Assembly: GCA_018656255.1 (NCBI GenBank)
Contig: JABHYI010000036.1
Span: 1 to 5,113 of the forward strand
DNA: 5,113 nt
Origin: Bacteroidota bacterium
Lineage (GTDB): Bacteria; Bacteroidota; Bacteroidia; Flavobacteriales; Flavobacteriaceae
Direction: 5' to 3'
The position numbers and the translations under genes were made by a program. Shown here one piece after another: positions 1 to 5,113 of this stretch. Positions within the stretch are counted from its first letter, which is position 1, and every line of letters starts with the position of its first letter. The notes under the pieces were generated by a model. The model was not told the origin of the DNA and ran no database searches. It saw only the letters and a list, made by a program, of their open reading frames with translations.

Positions 1-1986
1 GTTCAAAAAATTGCTATTGAAGAATCTAGACTAGGGATACCTCTTATTATTGGTTTTGATGTTATACATGGATATAAAACAATAAGTCCAATACCACTTG
101 CTGAAGCAGCTAGTTGGGATTTAGAGGCCATTAAAAAGTCTGCACAAGTAGCTGCACTAGAAGCCTCTGCTGCAGGAATTAACTGGACATTTGCTCCCAT
201 GGTAGACATCTCTCGTGATGCTAGATGGGGTAGAGTGATGGAAGGTGCTGGTGAAGACCCATATTTAGGTAGTAAAATTGCAAAGGCAAGAGTGTCTGGT
301 TTTCAAGGATTAGACTTATCAAGCCCATCAACAATAGCTGCCTGTGCTAAGCATTTTGCAGCCTACGGTTTTGTAGAAGCAGGAAGAGATTACAATACTG
401 CAGATGTTGGTGCTTCCACATTAAACAATATTATTTTACCGCCCTTTAAGGCAGCCAAAGATGCTGGAGTTAAAACATTCATGAATTCTTTTAATGATTT
501 AAATGGAATTCCTGCAACTGGAGATACTTATTTGCAGCGCACGGTATTAAAAGAAAAATGGAATTTTGATGGTTTTATAGTTTCAGACTGGGGATCTATA
601 TCAGAGATGGTTGCTCATGGATATGCTAAGGGTGATAATCACGCAGCAGAATTAGCCATAAACGCAGGTTCAGACATGGACATGGAATCTCATTTATATG
701 TCAATGAATTAGCATCACTCGTAAAAGAGGGAAAAGTAGATCCAGCTTTAATTAATGATGCTGCAAGAAGAATCCTTAAAGTTAAATTTGAGTTAGGTCT
801 TTTTGATGATCCATACAAATATTGTGACGAAGCTCGAGAGGCATCTGTTATTGGAAGCCAAAGTAATTTAAGCGAAGTACTAGATCTTGCCAAAAAATCT
901 ATTGTTTTATTAAAAAATGAGAACAACGTTTTACCATTGGCCAAAAAGGGACAAAAGATAGCTGTAATCGGTGCACTTGCCTCAGATAAAACAAGTCCAC
1001 TTGGAAATTGGAGGCTAGCCGCAGACATTAATTCGGCAGTATCACTACTTGAGGGATTAGAGGCCTACAGCGGAAATACAATTTCGTACGCCAAGGGAGC
1101 AGATCTTGTAACAGGTAAGACTGAGTTTGTCTCAGACCTTACAATCAACACCACAGACACCTCTGGTTTTAAAGAGGCTATAACACTTGCCAAAAAATCT
1201 GATGTTGTGATTATGGCTCTTGGTGAGCACGCAATGCAAAGTGGTGAAGGTAGAAGTAGAGCTTACTTGGGCCTGCCGGGTGTTCAACAAGAACTATTAG
1301 AGGCTGTATTTGCTGTAAACAAAAATATTGTTTTAGTATTGAGCAATGGAAGGCCTTTAACAATTCCTTGGGCTGCCCAAAACATACCAACAATTTTAGA
1401 AGGATGGCATTTAGGAACCCAAAGTGGTAATGCACTAGCTCAAGTTTTATACGGAGATTATAATCCAAGTGGTAAACTTCCAATGACTTTTCCTAGAAGT
1501 GTAGGGCAACTTCCTTTGTATTATAATTATAAAAATACAGGACGTCCCTCTCCAGTGAATCCTGGTGAAGTATTTTGGACACATTACATAGATCAAAAAA
1601 ATACTCCTCAATACCCTTTTGGTTTTGGATTAAGTTATACCACATTTAGTTATTCAAAACCAATGGTAGTTAATACCTACAGTCAAGATAAACAAGTTAC
1701 TATTTCTGTTAAAGTAACAAACACTGGAAAAAGAGAAGGAAAAGAAACTGTTCAACTATACTTGAGAGATATCTACGCAAGTGTTATTAGACCCATGAGA
1801 GAATTAAAAGGATTTGAGCAGGTTGTTTTAACACCTGGGCAAACTAAAGAAATCATATTTACTCTTACAGAGCAAGAACTTGGGTTTTTTAATAATCAAC
1901 AAAAGTGGCTTGTAGAAAAAGGAGATTTTGAAGTATATGTTGGGGGAGATTCTCAAACTATAAACCAAGTAAATTTTAAACTATAA
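1..1986 (+). CDS. bglX: Beta-glucosidase, glycoside hydrolase family 3, BglX-like (5' partial)
   Basis: Probable exo-acting beta-glucosidase that removes glucose from the non-reducing end of beta-gluco-oligosaccharides. Reading frame 1 is open from base 1 and shows 661 residues before TAA. The first visible residues already align with the GH3 barrel, so roughly 90-100 residues, including any signal peptide, lie outside the window (BglX is about 765 residues). Visible landmarks: GFDVIHG (18-24, substrate-binding Asp20), RWGR (75-78), GEDPY (84-88), KHFAAYG (117-123), nucleophile Asp196 in IVSDWGS, an alpha/beta sandwich from about 297 with the likely acid/base Glu416 in SGEGRSR, GDYNPSGKLPMTFPRSVGQ, GFGLSYTTF (541-549), and a C-terminal fibronectin-III-like domain from about 556 with VTNTGKREG. 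The close match to E. coli BglX through the C-terminal half is recalled, not computed. It ends without a T9SS tail, so a periplasmic location is inferred. The family is secure; exact linkage preference (beta-1,3, 1,4 or 1,6, or another sugar) cannot be read from sequence. The next gene starts 31 nt downstream, suggesting an operon. Confidence 0.95.
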   Translation, partial: VQKIAIEESRLGIPLIIGFDVIHGYKTISPIPLAEAASWDLEAIKKSAQVAALEASAAGINWTFAPMVDISRDARWGRVMEGAGEDPYLGSKIAKARVSGFQGLDLSSPSTIAACAKHFAAYGFVEAGRDYNTADVGASTLNNIILPPFKAAKDAGVKTFMNSFNDLNGIPATGDTYLQRTVLKEKWNFDGFIVSDWGSISEMVAHGYAKGDNHAAELAINAGSDMDMESHLYVNELASLVKEGKVDPALINDAARRILKVKFELGLFDDPYKYCDEAREASVIGSQSNLSEVLDLAKKSIVLLKNENNVLPLAKKGQKIAVIGALASDKTSPLGNWRLAADINSAVSLLEGLEAYSGNTISYAKGADLVTGKTEFVSDLTINTTDTSGFKEAITLAKKSDVVIMALGEHAMQSGEGRSRAYLGLPGVQQELLEAVFAVNKNIVLVLSNGRPLTIPWAAQNIPTILEGWHLGTQSGNALAQVLYGDYNPSGKLPMTFPRSVGQLPLYYNYKNTGRPSPVNPGEVFWTHYIDQKNTPQYPFGFGLSYTTFSYSKPMVVNTYSQDKQVTISVKVTNTGKREGKETVQLYLRDIYASVIRPMRELKGFEQVVLTPGQTKEIIFTLTEQELGFFNNQQKWLVEKGDFEVYVGGDSQTINQVNFKL

Positions 1987-2017
1987 CAACCATCAAATAC
2001 TAAAAACTAAAAAAAAA

Positions 2018-3292
2018 ATGAAATCACTATCTACTATTTTAATTTTACTGATAACCTTAGTTGGTTTTTCGCAAAACGCACCTATAGATTTTGAAGATGG
2101 AGGACAAGGCGCAAACTGGGGATGGAATGTATTTGAGAATGCAGACAACCCACCCCTTGAATTTGTTGCAAATCCAGATCCTTCTGGCATCAATCAATCT
2201 GCAATGGTAGCAAAGTTTACAGCAAGAGATACTAATGCAGGAGCTGCACCCTATGCTGGTTTAGAAAGCCAACACGGAGGTAATATTGGAACCTTTGACC
2301 TAACAAGCGAAAATGCACTGGTTAGCATTATGGTATATAAAACCAAAATTAGTGACGTAGGCATCAAATTTGCCACTCCAACCGGAGGAGCACAAGCTGA
2401 AATTAAAGTGGCCAACACATTAGTAAATCAATGGGAACTTATCACCATAGACTTTACCGGGTATATCGGTCTTGGAGAGACTACAGGTTTAGACCAAATT
2501 ATTGTATTCCCTGACTTTATTAACAGAACTGCAGATGATATTATCTATTTTGATAATATTACTTTTGGTGTTGCTGTAGCTAATCCAATAGGGCTTCCTA
2601 TTACTCTTGAAGGTGGCCAAGCTCCAGATTTTTTAGATTTTAATGGTTCTTCTTCTCTAGCAATTGCTAATCCAGATGCTTCAGGAGCTAATACTTCTGC
2701 CACCGTTGTTCAGAACACTGTACCATCAAATGCTGCTTTTGCAGGTGTTAATTTTCCAGTAAATAATATAGACATTACAACAGATAAAGTTTTTAGTTTA
2801 TCTGTATGGTCACCACTACCAAACACACCAGTGCTACTTAAATTAGAAAATGCATCTGGAGTAAATACAGAAAGAGCAGCTGTTACCACTACAACAAATG
2901 CTTGGGAAACTGTAACTTTTGATTTTACTGATGAGGGCCAGTTAACTTACCAATCTGTAACAATATTCATGAATTTTAACATGACAGATGCTGCAGAGCA
3001 GGTTTACTATTGGGATAATCTAGTACTAGGAGAGCCACTAGGAATTTCAGAAAACACACTTGTTAATATCACGATGTATCCAAATCCAGCAACATCTGTA
3101 GTTGTTTTACAAGCATCACAAGAAATAGCAAGTATTCAAGTACTAAATCTTTTGGGTCAACGAGTTTCTTCTATTACAGTTAATGATACAACAAGCACAA
3201 TTAACGTTTCTGGTCTTAAAGCTGGAAGCTATATTGCAAATGTTTTATTTTCTAACGGAAATACTCAAAACCTTAAATTTATTAAAAAATAA
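2018..3292 (+). CDS. Secreted tandem beta-sandwich (CBM-like) protein with T9SS type A sorting tail
   Basis: A 424-residue exported protein without recognisable catalytic motifs. Residues 1-19 form a signal peptide (MKSLST, hydrophobic LILLITLVGF, likely cleavage near FSQ/N). There is no lipobox Cys, so it is not a lipoprotein. Two diverged copies of one module follow, about 22-184 and 193-338. Matching landmarks are VANPDPSG (50-57) with IANPDASG (216-223), QWELITIDFTG (138-148) with AWETVTFDFTD (295-305), and FDNITFG (178-184) with WDNLVLG (332-338). The 'W-E-x-hydrophobic-x-FDF' and terminal 'DN-hydrophobic-x-hydrophobic-G' patterns are typical of jelly-roll carbohydrate-binding modules. 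Residues 345-424 are a T9SS type A tail (MYPNPATS, VLNLLGQRV, LKAGSY, terminal KFIKK), predicting transport across the outer membrane and surface anchoring or release. The ATG at 2018 follows an A-run and gives a complete signal peptide. Its position 31 nt after the GH3 gene suggests cotranscription. A glycan-binding role is inference; a non-carbohydrate adhesin remains possible. Confidence 0.9.
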   Translation: MKSLSTILILLITLVGFSQNAPIDFEDGGQGANWGWNVFENADNPPLEFVANPDPSGINQSAMVAKFTARDTNAGAAPYAGLESQHGGNIGTFDLTSENALVSIMVYKTKISDVGIKFATPTGGAQAEIKVANTLVNQWELITIDFTGYIGLGETTGLDQIIVFPDFINRTADDIIYFDNITFGVAVANPIGLPITLEGGQAPDFLDFNGSSSLAIANPDASGANTSATVVQNTVPSNAAFAGVNFPVNNIDITTDKVFSLSVWSPLPNTPVLLKLENASGVNTERAAVTTTTNAWETVTFDFTDEGQLTYQSVTIFMNFNMTDAAEQVYYWDNLVLGEPLGISENTLVNITMYPNPATSVVVLQASQEIASIQVLNLLGQRVSSITVNDTTSTINVSGLKAGSYIANVLFSNGNTQNLKFIKK

Positions 3293-3302
3293 AAAAAACC
3301 CT

Positions 3303-3334
3303 TTTCAAAAGGGAAGTTTCATTCCCTTTTGAAA
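3303..3334 (+). terminator. Strong intergenic hairpin, possible rho-independent terminator or attenuator
   Basis: A perfect 13-bp inverted repeat (3303-3315 pairing with 3322-3334) encloses a 6-nt loop, GTTTCA, starting 11 nt after the stop codon of the tandem-module gene. The core is AAAAGGGAA paired with TTCCCTTTT, so the only T-run (3327-3330) lies inside the stem and GAAATTG follows. It therefore departs from a textbook terminator with a free U-tract. It could end or partly attenuate transcription, or stabilise the upstream mRNA. An overlapping alternative hairpin at 3299-3313 shares the left arm. Confidence 0.65.
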
Positions 3335-3395
3335 TTGTATTACACCAAAATCACTTAATCTAAAAAAACAATTAATTTTATTTAAATCACCTATT

Positions 3396-4256
3396 ATGAA
3401 AAAAGCTTACATTTTATTTTCAGTACTTTTAAGTACAGCGTTTATGACCAATGCACAAAATACAGTAGTTGCTGATGCAAGTGCAGAATACCTTGGATAT
3501 GCCAATGTTTTTGAAACAATTGCAAATGGCGGAGCCTTTGTTTTTGGATCTGGATGGGGAGTTGCAGACCTTAAAACAGTAGTAGACGCTGGTGCTGGGA
3601 CTGTGACAATACAGCCAAATTTTAATACTTATGGAGATAACCCAGGAGATCCATTTTGGATTGATCCAGCAACAGGTCTTGGAAACAAACAATTTGAAGG
3701 AAACACTTTTTTAGAAAATAACACAAACCTAATTGGTAGCGAGTTAACATTTACTGGAGGAGTAGCTTCTAATACCCTAGATCCATCTTATGTTGCAATT
3801 GCATTTATCAAAGTCTTTAATGCAGATTTTTCTTTTGTAAAATTAGAAACTGCACCACTTGTAGCTGGTCAAGATTTTTCTATTACTTACACAAATGTTG
3901 AGCCAGAAGATACAACTATCCAGTACGGATATCAAGTACTAGGCTTAAACGCTAATCCAGCAGATGAAGCTGCCCTTGGTAATGTAGTTATAGTAGATAC
4001 AGTTTTAGGTACTAATGATTTTGATGCTACAAGCATTTCAACCTACCCAAACCCAGTAACTTCTACTTTTACAATTAATTCTCAAGAGGCTATTACATCT
4101 GTTGCTATATTTAATGTTTTAGGACAACAAGTAATTAATGAGACTCCTGATACATTAAATGTTGTTGTAGATTTCTCTAACCTTACTGCTGGACTATATA
4201 TGGCAAACATTGCTACTCAAAATGGATCCAAAACAGTAAAAGTAATAAAGAAATAA
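3396..4256 (+). CDS. Secreted protein of unknown function with T9SS type A sorting tail
   Basis: A 286-residue exported protein. Residues 1-20 are a good signal peptide (MKKAYILFSVLLSTAFMTNA, cleavage after TNA), with no lipobox Cys. The mature central region, about 23-205, is not assigned to a named family. It is rich in beta-prone, Gly, Asn and aromatic segments (EYLGYANVFE 31-40, FVFGSGWGVADLK 48-60, QPNFNTYGDNPGDPFWID 73-90, SYVAIAFIKVFNADFSFVK 131-149, YGYQVLGLNANP 177-188), suggesting a secreted beta-sandwich. No Cys residues or catalytic signature are visible. Residues about 210-286 are a T9SS type A tail (STYPNPVTS, IFNVLGQQV, LTAGLYMAN, terminal KVIKK), similar in layout to that of the preceding gene. 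The ATG at 3396 immediately begins the signal peptide. It sits 103 nt after the preceding gene, beyond a hairpin, and is followed by a strong terminator, making it the last gene of the cluster. A surface glycan-binding or structural role is inferred only from context; the central domain shows no clear similarity to the upstream modules. Confidence 0.88.
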   Translation: MKKAYILFSVLLSTAFMTNAQNTVVADASAEYLGYANVFETIANGGAFVFGSGWGVADLKTVVDAGAGTVTIQPNFNTYGDNPGDPFWIDPATGLGNKQFEGNTFLENNTNLIGSELTFTGGVASNTLDPSYVAIAFIKVFNADFSFVKLETAPLVAGQDFSITYTNVEPEDTTIQYGYQVLGLNANPADEAALGNVVIVDTVLGTNDFDATSISTYPNPVTSTFTINSQEAITSVAIFNVLGQQVINETPDTLNVVVDFSNLTAGLYMANIATQNGSKTVKVIKK

Positions 4257-4282
4257 AGAGTATAATTCAGTTTAATTTTGCT

Positions 4283-4318
4283 AAAAGGCTTGTTTATGTA
4301 TAATAAACAAGCTTTTTT
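4283..4318 (+). terminator. Rho-independent terminator of the glycan-related gene cluster
   Basis: A 10-bp perfect stem (GCTTGTTTAT at 4288-4297 with ATAAACAAGC at 4303-4312) closes a 5-nt loop. It is extended by a G-T wobble (4287/4313) and A-T pairs (4283-4286 with 4314-4317). A run of six T (4313-4318) directly follows the core stem. It lies 26 nt after the stop codon of the second sorting-tail gene. This is a classic intrinsic terminator and separates that gene from pfkA. Confidence 0.9.
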
Positions 4319-4336
4319 CTGATTACTTTTTACAAT

Positions 4337-4363
4337 ATAACACTACTAATTTTTTAGTGTTAT
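4337..4363. repeat. 9-bp inverted repeat upstream of pfkA
   Basis: ATAACACTA (4337-4345) and TAGTGTTAT (4355-4363) form a perfect inverted repeat around a 9-nt AT-rich spacer, 82 nt before the pfkA start codon. No T-run follows on either strand, so it does not look like a terminator. It may be a regulator binding site or an mRNA leader hairpin, or may be chance in AT-rich DNA. No convincing flavobacterial promoter (TTG, then TAnnTTTG about 19 nt later) was found beside it. Confidence 0.35.
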
Positions 4364-4445
4364 CTCTCTATCAGCATCTCTATATATTTAGATAGTAATG
4401 TTGCATTTTTATAGAATATCATAATAAGATACTATATTTATACCT

Positions 4446-5113
4446 ATGAAAAATTCAATAAAAAAAATAGCTGTTCTCACAAGTGGAGGTGATTCTCCAG
4501 GAATGAATGCAGCAATAAGAGCAGTAGTTCGTTCATGTGTTTATCATGATGTTACTTGTATTGGTGTTTATAGAGGATACCAAGGTTTGATTGAGGGAGA
4601 TTTCACACCCTTAGATGCACGTTCTGTAAAAAATATCATTAATAGAGGTGGTACTTTTCTAAAATCTGCAAGATCTGAAGAGTTTAGAACAAAAAAAGGA
4701 AGAGAGAAAGCTTATAGTCATCTCAAGGAGCAAGGAATTGATGCCCTAGTTACCATTGGAGGTGATGGTACCTTTACAGGTGCTATTACTTTTAATAAAG
4801 AATTTGATTTCCCAATTGTGGGCTTACCTGGTACTATCGATAATGATATAAATGGTACAGATTACACTATTGGTTATGACACTGCCTTAAATACAGTTAT
4901 AGAAGCTATTGATAAAATTAGAGATACAGCAAATTCACATAGCCGCTTATTTTTAGTAGAGGTAATGGGTCGTGATGCTGGAGATATAGCTTTAAATGCA
5001 GGAATAGGAGCTGGTGCAGAAGAAATTTTAATCCCAGAATTAAACATGGGAAAAGAACGATTGTTAGCTTCTTTAAAAAGAAGTAAAAAATCAGGAAAGT
5101 CTAGTAGTATTGA
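4446..5113 (+). CDS. pfkA: ATP-dependent 6-phosphofructokinase (3' partial)
   Basis: Cytoplasmic glycolytic enzyme that phosphorylates fructose 6-phosphate to fructose 1,6-bisphosphate. The window holds the first 222 codons and two bases of the next; the usual length is about 320-330 residues, so about 100 are missing to the right. Landmarks: nucleotide-binding LTSGGDSPGMNAAIRAVVR (11-29), NRGGTFLKSAR (66-76), GGDGTFTGA (105-113), PGTIDND (128-134, catalytic Asp132 equivalent to E. coli Asp127), SHSR (164-167, Arg equivalent to E. coli Arg162) and VEVMGRDAGD (171-180). Gly108 in GGDG and Gly129 in PGTIDND are the residues of ATP-using enzymes; pyrophosphate-dependent relatives carry Asp and Lys there. 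The ATG at 4446 is the only sensible start, because an in-frame TAA lies at 4425-4427 and the conserved N-terminus begins directly after it. The preceding 189-nt gap holds the upstream cluster's terminator, so pfkA probably has its own promoter. Confidence 0.97.
   Translation, partial: MKNSIKKIAVLTSGGDSPGMNAAIRAVVRSCVYHDVTCIGVYRGYQGLIEGDFTPLDARSVKNIINRGGTFLKSARSEEFRTKKGREKAYSHLKEQGIDALVTIGGDGTFTGAITFNKEFDFPIVGLPGTIDNDINGTDYTIGYDTALNTVIEAIDKIRDTANSHSRLFLVEVMGRDAGDIALNAGIGAGAEEILIPELNMGKERLLASLKRSKKSGKSSSI

Noticed and set aside
3..209. Minus-strand open frame
   Set aside because: It lies wholly opposite the conserved GH3 coding sequence and its translation has no recognisable features.
690..1028. 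Minus-strand open frame of 112 codons
   Set aside because: Antisense shadow of the GH3 gene, whose translation is strongly conserved here.
1211..1483. Minus-strand open frame of 90 codons
   Set aside because: Antisense to the GH3 acid/base and GDYNPSGKLP region; no independent support.
199..1986. Treating the GH3 gene as complete with a start at the ATG at 199
   Set aside because: The same frame is open back to base 1 and residues 1-66 carry conserved GH3 sequence (GFDVIHG, AAGINWTFAP), so this ATG is internal and the gene is cut by the window edge.
1993..2193. Minus-strand open frame over the start of the tandem-module gene
   Set aside because: It opposes the signal peptide and first module of a well-supported gene and has no recognisable motif.
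3335..3395. Possible promoter for the second sorting-tail gene (TTG at 3335-3337, TAATTTTA at 3373-3380)
   Set aside because: The 35-nt spacing does not fit and the -7 box lacks its G; the gene could instead rely on read-through.
3429..3692. Minus-strand Cys-rich open frame of 87 codons
   Set aside because: The Cys content is a by-product of reading the opposite strand of a supported secreted protein; no motif pattern is evident.
3061..4256. The two sorting-tail genes as a recent tandem duplication
   Set aside because: Only the T9SS tails are alike, with motifs shared by all type A tails; the mature domains show no clear similarity to each other.
4401..4440. Possible flavobacterial promoter for pfkA (TTG at 4401-4403, TATATTTA at 4433-4440)
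   Set aside because: The spacing of 29 nt is too long for the TTG-N17-23-TAnnTTTG pattern and the final G is missing, so it cannot be supported in such AT-rich DNA.

Overview
The window looks like chromosomal DNA from a marine-type member of the Flavobacteriia (Bacteroidota). It is AT-rich. Two proteins carry an N-terminal signal peptide plus a C-terminal type IX secretion (T9SS) type A sorting tail, a combination confined to this phylum. The first gene is a BglX-like family 3 glycoside hydrolase of the kind common in flavobacterial polysaccharide utilization loci. Start codons are preceded by A-rich sequence rather than a strong Shine-Dalgarno, also usual for the group. The organism assignment is inferred from these traits, not from a marker gene.

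Layout, all on the + strand: (1) 1-1986, the 3' part of a GH3 beta-glucosidase, its N-terminus lying outside the window. (2) 2018-3292, only 31 nt downstream and probably cotranscribed, a secreted 424-residue protein with two tandem, diverged beta-sandwich modules resembling carbohydrate-binding modules, then a T9SS tail. (3) A strong hairpin at 3303-3334 in the 103-nt gap. (4) 3396-4256, a secreted 286-residue protein with an unrecognised central domain and a T9SS tail. (5) A clear rho-independent terminator at 4283-4318, then a 9-bp inverted repeat at 4337-4363. (6) 4446-5113, the 5' part of pfkA, ATP-dependent 6-phosphofructokinase, running off the right edge. No gene-free stretch exceeds 300 bases.

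Working model (inference): genes 1-3 form the downstream end of a glycan, probably beta-glucan (laminarin-like), utilization cluster. The two T9SS cargo proteins would act at the cell surface, binding or presenting polysaccharide. The GH3 enzyme, which has no sorting tail, would finish oligosaccharides to glucose in the periplasm. pfkA lies beyond the terminator and is a housekeeping glycolysis gene, probably its own transcription unit, although it handles the sugar these genes would release. No SusC/SusD pair, sulfatase, regulator, RNA gene, mobile element or CRISPR array is visible. The most interesting material is the two secreted proteins of unknown exact function.
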